Positions 24,601 to 36,036 of a stretch of 64,000 nucleotides of DNA are shown in pieces. Under the pieces are notes generated by a model. It was given only the letters and a program-made list of their open reading frames with translations, made no database searches and was not told the origin of the DNA. The DNA is from Hyphochytrium catenoides. Taxonomy: Eukaryota > Sar > Hyphochytriomycetes > Hyphochytriales > Hyphochytriaceae. The position numbers and the translations under genes were made by a program. The stretch covers positions 77,801-141,800 of the forward strand of contig FLMG01004215.1 in NCBI GenBank assembly GCA_900088475.1, given 5' to 3'. The stretch's first letter is position 1. Each line of letters begins with the position of its first letter.

Positions 24601-26059
24601 CTAACTGCGGACCTATAGGACCAAAGTCGAGTTCTGATGGGTGGTAGTCCTAGTCTTAGCGGTGGTACTCTCCGGGGAAGTTATTTGTGGACCCTGTTGG
24701 AGTTCTCGTGATTTAGGAGTAGGCCTTGCAGTCCCTTTTTATCAAGTGTCCTGTTCTGTCCTGTTCTCATCAAGATATGTAATGGTGTTCCTGTAGGTCA
24801 TGAAGGAGATATCTCGCATGCCGTTCTTAACTGCTCAATCAACGTATGCAGATGCTGCCACACTGCTCCAACAGTCAAAGGAAGTGGTCTTTCCCGTTGT
24901 GCAAGATGAGGTCAGATCTAAAACTTGTCGTATTGAATAGTTCAAGTTGCAACTCCGGCAAAGCCTTTGATGTGCCTTCAGCTTCCGCATCATGCTAGAC
25001 ATGCCTAAAAACGAACGAAGTGGATGCCTGGTGATAACGCTTTGACGAACAGTTGGCATTCTTTCTTTCTTTCACTAGACTTGCGCCATTCAAACCTGTC
25101 TTTCTCTTGCTCAGAACCACTTCCCTCTCATCTTGCAATTTTAGCTTTTGATTTTCCGGTCATTTAACCAGCTACTGCAGGTAAACATGCTGTTGGTGGG
25201 TGCTGTGATGCGGTCGGAGTTACGATCGGGTATCAAAGCCCTGACTAGCACCTCAAGAATGATGCGGCGACTTCAGCGGCACCCATCGCTAAGAAGGGAA
25301 GCAGAGGGCGTGCGTGCTGAACTGGCTCGCTCTATTTCTCAGAATGCAGGATTTCAGGACCAGATTATCTTCGCCTTCAACCGAGGCGGGAGATTCTATA
25401 ACTTGGTGAGCAAAAGACATACTAGCAGGGAGATCCTGTGGTGGATAGCATTAGTCCCAAGGGGCGTTTCTACCTATTGTCGTCTTCCTTGATGGTTATT
25501 CTCTCCAGCTTCCAGTCAGTTGCCACTTTTTCGAATCTACTGCGTCTCTGAAAGTAGTGCTAACACTTGTAGTTATTGTGACAGAAAACAAGCCGGGAGT
25601 TGCGGTTGAACGACCCTTTCATCGCCATCGATCCTGCTCCTTTTCAGATCGTCGAGGCAATGCCACTAATCAAGGTAGTAAACATGCAAGTGAACTCCGG
25701 CAAAGGATGCCAAGTGATGACCTATTCGTTTCCATGATTTCCCCAGGTTGACCTACTGTTCCGAATGCTAAAGCTGAATAAGACATATGTCACGAGGCAG
25801 GGCAGGCTGGTATGTGTTTCTATGGCACAGTTCCTTCGTAAGAGTCTTCTTTAGCAATTGTTCCACTTAATAAGGAACACTTCTTTTTCTCTCCCCATCG
25901 CCCATGCAGGTTGGAATGATATCCCGTCAAAGACTTCAGAATTTCCTAGGGACATTGAAGCGGCCGAAGAGTTCGTTTACCGGGACGATATGGAGAACTT
26001 GTTACGAATCACTCACACGCGTGTTTAGTCGAAGTACAGGGCGGTATGAAAGGCTCTGA
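21626..26059 (+). CDS. CLC-family chloride channel with C-terminal CBS domains
   Basis: Fourteen exons in phase encode about 828 aa: 21626-21964, 22106-22211, 22282-22356, 22515-22644, 22759-22862, 22973-23228, 23515-23673, 23775-24103, 24234-24580, 24797-24910, 25181-25405, 25585-25674, 25747-25809, 25910-26059. The anion-pathway signatures are intact: GGSGMPEIK, GREGPF (gating Glu), and AGLFTPTF. Where exchangers carry the internal proton glutamate, this protein reads FSIEVTATF, with Val after the conserved Glu, as in CLC-0/1/2/K channels. Passive chloride conduction is therefore predicted. The C-terminus has two CBS halves (MPFLTAQSTYADAATLLQQ; LVGMISRQRLQNFL), with a conserved DPFIAIDPAPFQI linker. 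The N-terminal ~110 residues are hydrophilic. Localisation cannot be told from sequence. Confidence 0.95.
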
Positions 26060-26695
26060 ATGGGAAGTGTCGCCTGGCCTCATCATATAGTTGTGAGAGT
26101 CATGGCTTCAGAGAGGCGATGATAGTTCATTGGTTTACCGGCTTGAGTACCACTAGCTGCCTATTTATATCGTGAAAGGACTATTCCTATTCATCATCTC
26201 TTTAACTACTCTGTCCTCCTAGCTCGGCCGAGTTGATGCTTGGGGCCCTTGAGCCCTTAGCTTGATTGAGTAGGACTTGAAGGTGATGGCCAACCATCCC
26301 ATTCTCCCACCGTCCCGGGTTCTGAGGGACATCTGTAAGCTGATGCTCTCGGGCATAAGTCCTCCGCCTCCATGTATGGGATTTTGTTCCATCTTGGATT
26401 TCTTGGTGGTTGGAGTGAAGATGGCTACTTCCGCTCAAATTGTTCGGCGGATCTACTCTTGACAGCGAGCTGGTTTACTTCCTTAGACACCGTTACATCG
26501 CCTCTCAATCATCCTGACGCACCCAGCTCGTTTTTCCCTACCGGTGGTGCTGATAAAAATGAACCATAGAACTTCAAACAGATTACGGGAGCTCATCGCA
26601 CACGTGGTAGAATCCAGGCTTTCCGTTCCAGATCATGATGTCACTTCGGAATGTGGGAAGGCGCGAGAGTCTCCAAGTGAAGGTTTGGTTAGGCT
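26060..26695. other. Convergent region between CLC and the F-box gene
   Basis: This 636-bp 3'-3' spacer contains small open frames on both strands (60-78 codons). None shows conserved character. No repeat or RNA gene was seen. Confidence 0.5.
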
Positions 26696-28207
26696 TCAGA
26701 CAAAAGAAATATTCAGCTGCGGTCTGCTGACTCGCAAGCGCTCTACTCCTGAGGCTGTGTACTCGCCGTCGCTCCAGTTATTGAGATTCTTACGTGCCAG
26801 GGTGAGGTAGCGCAATCCTTCCGCTCTCTCAGAGATGAGTGAGAGAGTGCGGTCTGTAATAGCGCAAAAGGCGATGTCTGGGAGGATACAGTCAGACCTT
26901 CACGTTTGTTCCCCGCCGTGTAGACATCCTTCTTTCCGGTTGGTCATATCTCCATACTTTCACTTTCAGATGCCTTCCTCTCTTCTTACCTAGGGCTTTT
27001 AGGCAGGGACATGAGCTCAGTACTAGCTTGATGGTGTCGTCATCTATAGCCTCATTGCCGCACAAAGAGAGCCGCTCCAGAACGGGGAATCCAGCCAGGA
27101 AGCCTGACATGGCATTACAGATATTACCGCCGATAATACTTCGAGATATACAGAGAAGTAGATCAACAGATCCGATGGGGAACAATGACAGAGAGAGATA
27201 CCAACCATGACGATAACGGGTGGTAGATGGGCAGAAGTGGGAAAAAGAACCAGCGCTTGGAGGTCGATGAGGGAAGTCCGGACATCGAGAAGTACTGACT
27301 AACCAATATCCTTGGCGGTATAACCGCGGACCCAACTCAGCTCAAGTTCCTGCAGCTCTGCCCGTGACGGCCCCAGAACCTCCGCTAGAAAAGGGACCCA
27401 GCACGTTTCCACGCGGCAGCCTAACAGAGCGATCTTGGGTCATACACACTTTTGTCGACAAGCCACTCCAGCTCCTTTGTCTATCTCTCCATTTTCCTGT
27501 CCCAGCCCTAAGTCTCTCATGTGCCGTCTCTTGACTAGTGCTAACGCTCCAAATGTCACTGCCTGAGTAGGTCTCAGACAATTCCCTGTTGAGTAGTTCC
27601 TCAATGAGCTAACTTAGTCCCCGCCCACACCTTCCTGCCCGAACCTGATATCCGAAGGGCCCTAAGCACAACCCTGGGACAAGCGTAGAGAGCTCTATCC
27701 AGTCCAGACAAAGAGATGTTGCACCACGAGAGATCCAAACCTAAAGGATAGGTCCTTCCGCCGTCGCAGCCGTCCTGCTCTAAACCACTCGATGCCGCAG
27801 CAGCGCAGTCAATCTTCCGTAGAATTTTGAACAGCAGCGAGTCGTCGACAAGCGCGTAGCTATCCAAGAGAGAAAGGAAAGAAAGAGCGCCAGACATAAC
27901 AGTGAAGGTGAGCAGTGCAGGAAGCTCTGCCAGTACTTTGACCGCTTTATCTTTGCCTGAAGGAGCAAACAGTATAAAAGGAGGCACCAATTACGTCAGC
28001 ACTGAGCCGGAAGTATCTTGTCGATAGTGCTTTACCCAGTGCTCTGACGCTGCAATGGAGGGTATGGACCGTAGACAAGAATCTGAACGAGTACTTCCGC
28101 AGCTCAGAGTTGACCGATGTGCACTGTGAAACTTCATAGATCTCGAGAAAGCCCAATATGTGGATCCACAGCTCGGTTGGCAGAACACATAGGTGTGTCT
28201 CCTTCAT
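26696..28207 (-). CDS. F-box / leucine-rich-repeat protein
   Basis: F-box proteins select substrates for SCF ubiquitin ligases through SKP1. The N-terminus has an F-box (VLPTELWIHILGFLEIYEVS). It is followed by irregular LRRs: LDLSWCNISLSGLDRALYAC, LRALRISGSG, LQELELSWVRG, LERLSLCGNEAIDDDTIK, LRYLTLARKNL. Exons: 28207-27988, 27956-27631, 27433-27304, 27255-27206, an exon ending at 26990, and 26853-26696. Phases agree except at the junction near 27.10-27.21 kb, where an exon or alternative donor is unresolved. The spacing with cysteine-ending repeats suggests the FBXL class. The substrate cannot be inferred. Confidence 0.75.
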
Positions 28208-28898
28208 ACTGCAGCTTCACAAGCCCCTCTGCAGCATTATCCAGGAACTCTACCCGAACTCTCGCTTGGCTGAGAGCACATGCCCGGCTGCCTTAGGCCC
28301 ATCGATTGCCTCTAGCTACCCTCTCGTCCCATTACTTGGTGTGACCATATGCTGATGAAAGAACCCCTACCTCTCCTTCAGGGCTGCAGAAGGTGCCAGA
28401 CCAAAGGTTTGTGACCAAGACTGAAAGATCTGACCGCGTGCTTGGCAAGAGCTGGGGCAAGCATCGACCTTGTGGCCCCTAGTCCCTGGCGAGGTGACTG
28501 GGCTGGCAGGCTTCTGTGCCTTTGTCGGTTCATTCTCTCTTAACTTTTTGTGCACTTTTCTGATTCTTGGTTTGAGACTCTATATATGGGTAGCCGACGA
28601 CTCCCCCCTGTATTATCTTAGCTCAAAAAGCCTTTACCCATGGGGTGACAAACCTTCATCTTCAGGAACTCCTATCTTTGGCAGGCTTTCTTGTTGTCAT
28701 GATCCTGGGAATAGAGATCAGAAGCCAGCCTCTGAGAGACAGCAGAGCCTGCACGGCAGTCACTGTTGAAAGTCCGCGGGATAGCAGACCGGGGTGGGCG
28801 ATCAAGGTTGAAGATACATCTCGACACCTACCAGTGATCGGCACCGCAGTGACACCGCATTCCTCCCACCAACAGACGCTGGAGAGCGACGAAGAAAG
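28208..28898. other. Divergent region F-box gene / PSD
   Basis: A plus-strand frame at 28470-28769 has a hydrophobic run (GFCAFVGSFSLNFLCTFLIL), and another follows at 28645-28902. The first has no ATG and I found no splice chain giving a complete protein, so I leave it unannotated. It probably contains the two promoters. Confidence 0.4.
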
Positions 28899-31800
28899 AT
28901 GATACGCACAGGACCGCTTTGTTTCGTGGTCTCCAGGACCATCCGGACACCTACCATTCCGCGAGCGAGGATCCGTTGCCGAAGGTGAGTTGGAGTGCCC
29001 AGCAGCAAAAACTCATACTGAAAGTGGTGTGGCTGAGAAGACGAGCACCCTGGAAACGATACTAAGCTTTGTTGAAACGATGGCGCTGCCTTGGCCTTCA
29101 TCACCAGATGGCAGTCGACTGCACCAGACGGCGATACACAGAAACCCAGCGGCGGACGCTTCAGGAAGATGTGGAAGAGCGTCACGAGAATTGCGATGCC
29201 CGCCTCTCTTGGTAAGAAGACGTGTTCGGGTTTCTTCTGTTCAAGCTTCACCGTCTTCCCATGACCTTCTCACGGCCATCCTTCGCAAGGCTTTCTCGTC
29301 ATAGCCGCGCTTGACTTCTACCATGTCACCCACCCCACGGAGCCGGATAGGGAGCATGCACTGAAGATGCTAAGAGAGAGGGGGGTGAGGCCGACTGGGG
29401 AAGAGCTACAACTCGCAACACCCCGACAGGTGAGAAGAGGGACTAGCGAAGGGGTTACTTACGCTTGGTCGGTGTTCCCAGAAGAGGGGTGGCTGACAGA
29501 CAACGGGAGAGAGACGAAGCCATGTCGAAGAGAACGGGAGAAGAAAGAAATAGGCAGAACCCTATCAGACACAAAGAGCTCGAAAAAGAGAGAGATCTTA
29601 AGAGAAACAAGAGGAATAGCCGCCTACGTAAAAAGGAATAACAGCCATTGCTTGCGACGAGAGGAGAAGGAGGGAGAGCAATTCCTCCACTATAACTCGA
29701 GATGAGAGAGTTTACCAGGCGAGGATGGCTAGAGACCGGCGATGTTGCACGGCTTCGGCGTCTCACTTGTTCCGTTATCTATTGCAGCAACTCGCTCTTA
29801 ATATGGTGCCCTACCGCATCCTCTCCCGCGCTTGGGGAGCCGTAAACGAGATAAAGCTGTAAGGGTTCCCTTCGCACTTACCCTACTGTCCTTCCTCTTC
29901 CCTCGCCTCCAACTAGTCCCATCGGTCTCCGGAGTCTCACGATGTGGCGGCTTGGAACCCAGCTCTTTGGGTCACTGGAGCACTAAGTCGGCTCTTTCCT
30001 TACTGACTCTTTTTTCACTCTGTGGCCTACGCAGACCAGATTGGGCTCGAGAGCCTATCTACAAAGCATGGACGAAGGCCTTCAATTGCAATCTTGAGGA
30101 GATGAAGTAGGTATCGCTCCACGGACGGTACTCTATCTTTAACTGCTTCTCGTTATTCGGCTGCTCTTCTTTGTCTCTACTCTCCACGTCAACTTATATA
30201 TCCTACCATCCCACCAGTGGCTGAAAGTAACCCTCGCCATTGTAGGTATCCCTTAAAACACTATGAGAACCTGAGCGAGTTCTTCTCTCGACCACTGAAG
30301 GCACGTAACAGGGTTACTAGTTAAGCTAGGGAGGCGTGGGGAGCAATAGCTCGATGTCGAAAGGAAGTCTGCGTTGAGGGTGTACGGGTCTTCGCACTAC
30401 AAATAGCAGAAGTATAGGGGTTGTGAAACAAATTCTAGGGTGAGTTGCCTCGTAATAGATTCTTTATTGGCTTCTATCACTCTTAGGAAGGATCGCGGCC
30501 TATTGACCTCGACCGCCGTGCGATTGTGAGTCCCGTGGACGGAGAGGTCATTGTCCATGGCATGGTAGACCCTGGAAATCCTGTACCGCTCCTCGAACAG
30601 ATCAAGGTAAGCAGAGAGCATACGTTTAAGTAGAAAAGGTACTCTCAAAAGGCCATGCGCATCGGAAGAGTGATCGAGAGAGGCAAGGCCAGCCAAGAAG
30701 TAGAAGGTAGGACATAGGCTGACCACTCCATGCCTTCATTAATAGGGTATCAGGTATCGTTTGGATGAGTTCTTAGGGTTCTTACCATCCGTGGCGCGGA
30801 ACAAAGATCCGAAAGGCGATAGGTAAGAGCACGTCAGAGAAAGCCGCAAGGTCGGCAACAGTACTCTCTGGAGCTTTAGGCACATAGGGCTGCTTTTACG
30901 CATTAGGGCGGAGGATGTAGACTGGCGGTTGGGTCCGACCAAGTTCCCTGTAGGTCGAAATTGGAGAAAAACTCTCATGTGTATGACCTGCTGAGATGAA
31001 GAGTGTGGCTTAGACTCGACTTTGTTCCAACCTAGACTCTACTATATCGTGATCTATCTGGCACCGGGAGACTATCACCGGATCCATTCTCCCGTAGACT
31101 GGCAAATCCAGGAAAGAATACATTTTCCGGGTAAGTGGTACCGCAAAGCTTTGAAGAGGCTAGGGAACGCGATAAGTGCGAATGATGTGCTCAAGAGGCG
31201 AATAGATAATGATGCGGCAATAGATAATGATAGGGGGATTGCCCCGAAGCTGCACATCCTTTAGAAAAAGAGCGTGATAGAGCAAGCCCTTCGAAGGGTA
31301 AATTCGCGCAAAGGAGCAAAAGATATTTCGAGGCGAAAGGGTTATCTTTGCTCACTTGCGCTTGCTGGGCTAGGAAAACTTTACCCTGTAGCGCCATGGG
31401 CTGTAAAGCTGGTTCCTTCTTTGTTCTCGCAAAACGAGCGCGTAGTTCTGAAGGGCGAATGGGAGCATGGCTTCTACTCCTTAACAGCTGTTGGAGCGCT
31501 TAATGTCGGCAGTATCCTGGTTAACATGGAGCGGGTACTGTGTCGCACTTCACCTATCTCTACCTTTAGGCAATGAGGCAGCTCAGCTCACTCCTTTTAA
31601 AACTTCTTGGCCCCTTTTGTCGCATGAAGGTCCTTTGTTGTCTACTTGCTTCCTTGCCCTTAAGCGATCATCAGCTTTGGCCATTCAATATTTCAATGCT
31701 TCACTGCCTTCAACTTAACTTTCGTCTCTTTCAATCTTAAACGTATTACATCTCCGCCGTTCTCTGTCGACCTCGCATTCGAGAGACCGCCACGCCCTAA

Positions 31801-32254
31801 TCTGCTTTCGCCTCGTTTCTCCCGGCAGAGCCTGAAGACAAACGTCAGCGGCCAAGGCAACTACCTAGGGAAACCTCACTATCGTCTGTACAACCCGCCT
31901 TTTGCTTCTAAGAAGGGTGATGAAGTTGCACAATTTAAGGTCCGTATGATCATGGCTGGGCTCATCATTGAACTTTATTCGAGCAAGAATGGTACACACT
32001 AGAGATGGAGAGGGTCCTATGAGTCTCGAAGGCGCGAGTTACACTTACTCCGTCCTTCCGCTTTCAGCTGGGCTCCACGGTCGTTCTTGTCTTCCAGGCT
32101 CCTCAGTCTTTCTCTTTCCTTCAAAAACCAGGCCAATCGGTAAGTCCTGCCCTTCTTCTGTCCTTGTCGCAGTTACCCACCACCGATCCATGTCCTTCTT
32201 TGTCACTAGGTGCGCATGGGCTTACCCTTTGGCGTCATTGGCAAGAAAAGCTGA
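28899..32254 (+). CDS. PSD1: Mitochondrial phosphatidylserine decarboxylase
   Basis: This enzyme converts phosphatidylserine to phosphatidylethanolamine at the inner mitochondrial membrane. It self-cleaves at a conserved LGST to make its pyruvoyl group. Thirteen exons in phase (28899-28984, 29108-29211, 29305-29429, 29719-29858, 30035-30106, 30246-30304, 30491-30606, 30746-30822, 31036-31130, 31374-31534, 31829-31939, 32068-32139, 32210-32254) encode about 420 aa. The Arg-rich, acid-poor N-terminus ([16 protein letters not shown]) is a good mitochondrial presequence. Motifs: [34 protein letters not shown] (catalytic Asp-His region), NVGSI, and [12 protein letters not shown] with the cleavage Gly-Ser near the C-terminus. 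The QFK-LGST junction is split by an intron. Convergent with syntaxin-18. Confidence 0.95.
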
Positions 32255-32502
32255 AGCGTCAATGTGATCTTCTATTTCTATTAGTCCCAAACCACAGAAG
32301 GAGCCTTGGTATGTAGTTAAGAGGCCCTCTGCGCTAAGTAGGAGGCTCGATGCTTATGCTAATATGTGGGTGAAATGGATTGCCGGATCTCGTGAGAGAT
32401 TGCTGTTCCTTCCATGGCGTCGATAGGGTTTTTGTGTTGGAGGGACTGGAAGCTCAGGCATTTGGGGCCCCTGAGCTTTCTTAAATATGATGCAGGACCG
32501 CT

Positions 32503-35029
32503 CTAGGCGAAGTAATCTAATGCAAGGAGAATGGACCCTGCTGCCACTAGAAAGGACACCAAGTATTTGACAAAATCGTCGCTGTGCTTGATTGCGGACG
32601 TCAGGTATTCCCCAGCCTGCAGAGACAGAGCGATGTAAATAGCTGAGGGCGAAGGATAGCTAATGCCGACACGAAGCAACACAGGACTTCCTGCTGGTGG
32701 AAGTGGGAAGAGACCATCTACGTATCTGAGGTCCATACCTCCTCCATGTCAGATCTGCTGTTGACCGCCGTAGAGTAAATGTTCTGGATCTCTTCCTGTT
32801 GCTCTAAGACTTTATCGGAGAAGACCGATAACAAACTTGATATTTCATTCATCTTGGCCTCCACTTGGCTAGGAGAGAGAGAGTCATGGTTAAATATACT
32901 GACTAAGAGCAAAAAGACAGCATTTCAGGGTCCACACAGACTTGAAGAAAAGAGAGAGAGAGGGAGGAGCAGGTGCAGCTGGCATCCAGATACAGCAATG
33001 CTCACCGCACATCCTCAAGTTCGCTTTCTAAATCGACTTCAAGCAGTTGGTTCTCGGCACGGAAGATGGCCTCTTCCTCCTCATCAAGCACCAGTGGGTC
33101 TTCTTCCTGAAGCTCAGCTAGCATAGACTGCGCCGACTGAATCGATAGAATTGCATCCGATTATTCTACGTGGCAGAATAACGGACAGTAAAAAGAAAAC
33201 ATAGAAGGAACTCGTGGACGGAGAAGACCACGATTAGCTTGGGGCAAGGCGCCAATGTGTCAACTTGAAAATCAAGAGCTGAGATGAGAAAGGACAGGCC
33301 ACCGCCTGACAAGACTCTAGCAGCTGATACCTTCTGTCTCTCCTTCTCAGGCGTCTTAATCCGAAACGGGAGCGAAAGGTCATCATCCGCTTTCTGGAGC
33401 ACAGAGGAAAACCTATCAAGAGAAGCAATTAGCCTTCATGGGGGGAAAGGGGGTAGCCGCCTTCTGCTTATGGGTCATGAACTGATTGACAGCGATTACT
33501 AGATGTGACTATAAGTGCCCAACATTTTGCCTTTACCTTGCTTTCTCTTCCAGGGATTGCTGGTAGCGTCGAGTGCGCTGAGCGTCAATAGCTTTTGCCA
33601 GACTCCGGAGCCGCTAATGGTATCATAATTAAAGGAAAGATTGTGGTTCGGCCTTTATCCTCTGTCCAGGACAAGCTTTGACCTCCTCCAGTTTAGCGCT
33701 AAACCCTCATAATTGGTAAAATGGCCTCTATCCCGTGCACTTTCCCTTCCTCTTCCTCTATGTCTCCCTGTAATTTGTTCTTACCTCGAGGGAGTAGACC
33801 ACAACGCCCTGCTGATGAGCTGCCTGGTCTAGGCCTGATGTGGCCTTACCTGTGACATCGAGGCAAATAGAAGCTGAGACATTGTAGCCAACCTGGGCTC
33901 CTAACTAACACCGTGTGAAGACGAACACATGGACCTCTCTATGTCTAGAGAGACAAAAGCGAGTCAAAGAACAATAACAATGGATGAAGAGGATCACGTA
34001 AGGCTTTAACGCTGATATTTAGTAATCACCTGACACCTGGTGCTGCAGAGCAGATATAACCCTTTCGCACTCTTGGATGAAAATGATAGACTCCTAAGCC
34101 CAACAAATATAAGTTGGATGGAACTGAAGAGGGGAGTTGGCTCATTGAAGAGCGATAGGCAAACAAAACATCGAGAAGGAAAGCAACCCCCTACAAGACG
34201 TTAGAGTCCGCAGTGCGGATCTTCCGACATGGAGGAGAACCAGGGATCGGCATGGGTTAGAGAAACTCAGAAGTTTAGAGATTGCCTCTGGCGTAGAGGC
34301 ACTCACCGACTCGATATTGTCCTTTTCCTCTTCGCTCATAACAGATCCAGCTCTTCTGGTTCCCCATCTGTCGTTAGAGGGGGTCAAGGTGTCCAAGTCA
34401 GCCAGACAAACTGAGAAGCTAAGTGAGAAGAGTCATCTAGACACAAGTTCCGTGGAGAGGGCGTAAAGTGAGGGAGCTATTAAGCGCCAGATGGTCAAAC
34501 GCTGCTCCGAAACCTCGATAGTGAAGAAATTGCCTTCCAATCATTCCTCCGTCAGCCTTACTTGACTATGCCAAGATAGTAGGGAGCATTTTCTTGTAAG
34601 AACGCCTCAGTGGCTGCAATTCGCTTGACCTGCATAAGGGACCAACAACGATCAGGTGCAGAATGCGAGCCCTTGAGGCGCTTGAGGACAAAGCAGGAGA
34701 GAGCGCGGGACAAGGCTAACGAGAGACACTCTGAAGAAAGAGAATGCGAGAGCCTGCTAGGCTCCATAGCATTAATGGCACATGCAGGGAAAAAGATACT
34801 GGACCTAGAATTAGAAGAGAGCCAAGAATGTAGAGATTAGCAAAAAGCCAGCAAATAAGGAAGCAGTCAATCGCCGCCCTTAACGTACAATGCCCGCCAT
34901 TTCTGCATCGAACGGGGTTTGGGGGCCGTCTTCGTCTGCCCCCTTCCGCTTTTTCTCATCAGGAGGTAGGCCCTTCTCTTCCCTCAAGGCCCTGACAAGC
35001 TCTTCCCATTGCGGTGTAAGGTCAGTCAT
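32503..35029 (-). CDS. STX18: Syntaxin-18 (Ufe1/SYP81) ER t-SNARE
   Basis: This is the Qa-SNARE of the ER that receives retrograde COPI vesicles with Sec20, Use1 and Sec22. Eleven exons in phase encode 317 aa: 35029-34889, 34629-34562, 34367-34307, 34093-34030, 33900-33850, 33819-33785, 33613-33537, 33412-33331, 33136-33006, 32868-32739, 32616-32503. The N-terminal three-helix region aligns piece by piece with STX18 (QWEELVRALREEKGLPP; MSEEEKDNIES; IQECERVISALQ). The SNARE motif is VEAKMNEISSLLSVFSDK plus VLEQQEEIQNIY, and a tail anchor (YLVSFLVAAGSILLALDYF) ends the protein. The donor of exon 2 was moved to gtaagg because only it restores the frame. Confidence 0.9.
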
Positions 35030-35754
35030 CCTGCTTAGAGAGCTCAATCAGTGCATTCTCCAGAACCTCCAAGGCTGTACTTCCAAAATACTGCTCCTTG
35101 ATGAGAGGAATAAGATCAGAAGCAGATTGAAGAGGCAACACTTAGAGAGCCCTTCCTGCCCGCAACATAGCAACTAGATCCCGATAACCGCGGACGGAGC
35201 TTTAGAGAGACGGTGGCTACGAACAGGAACCCTGTGGGCCTGTGGGCCGCTAGCAATGTATAGAAACTTATGCGGTGAGACAGGCAGGCGAGCAAGCAAA
35301 GCGGCCGATGAAGCTTTGAGGGCGACAGTCGTTGTTGATGCCACGTGAAGATTATTGTGTTCTACAATGCTGATCGTATATCTCTACCGCACTCTGTCAT
35401 CCACAGTCTCAACTTTACTCGTATCTCCACCAAGCCTAGCTAGGAATAGATCCTTCAGAGACTCTAATCTAACTCTCTCCGTCGGTCACAGCCCCCATCT
35501 CATTTCACTCTGTCTCGTACGCCCTTTCTGCAGCAAGATGAGACTGATGCCTACACAGATTTATGGATTGTACACGAGAACATAGTCCACGAATTAAGGC
35601 TCTGCTGACAATGAAGTGTAAAGGTTTTCACTAAGCTAAAAGACTTTTGATTTCGTTGGCGGGAGTTTCCGAATTTTGAAGTGTTGACAAAAAACTCTTG
35701 TGAGCCCAGACAAACAGTGAGAAATTACACGAGTAGGAAACCGTTAGGGAGAGA

Positions 35755-35813
<59 letters not shown>

Positions 35814-36036
35814 GAGACGGAGAAACATGGGCGGAGCAGCTCTTGAGACCTCAATGTGAGCTGCCACAGGTGCCTGACTTCCTCGGCATAGCCGACGAGT
35901 AAGATCACCGGCGATGCAGGAGGGTTATGAGCGATGGTCTCCTTGAAGGGCAAGGAGCAATGAGGGAGCTCACTAATGGAACGGGGAAGGAGTGACGCAT
36001 TAACCTAGGCGATGAGAACAGCATCCCAGTTTCAAG
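35030..36036. other. Divergent region STX18 / helicase with microsatellite
   Basis: About 1 kb between two start codons. Apart from the GA tract annotated separately, it contains only short open frames, several of them translations of that tract. No RNA gene was recognised. Confidence 0.5.
35749..35808 (+). repeat. (GA)n microsatellite, ~30 units
   Basis: A near-perfect GA dinucleotide tract of 60 bp with one C interruption near 35767. It lies about 230 bp upstream of the helicase start codon. Such tracts are length-variable and can bind GAGA-type factors or form H-DNA. Confidence 0.95.

Noticed and set aside
28470-28769. Small multi-spanning membrane protein
   Set aside because: The hydrophobic frame has no ATG and no splice chain could give it a start or a coherent end.
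28802-29251. 149-codon minus-strand ORF
   Set aside because: Opposite exons 1-2 and intron of phosphatidylserine decarboxylase, where the plus strand gives a presequence and in-phase exons leading to the LGST enzyme.
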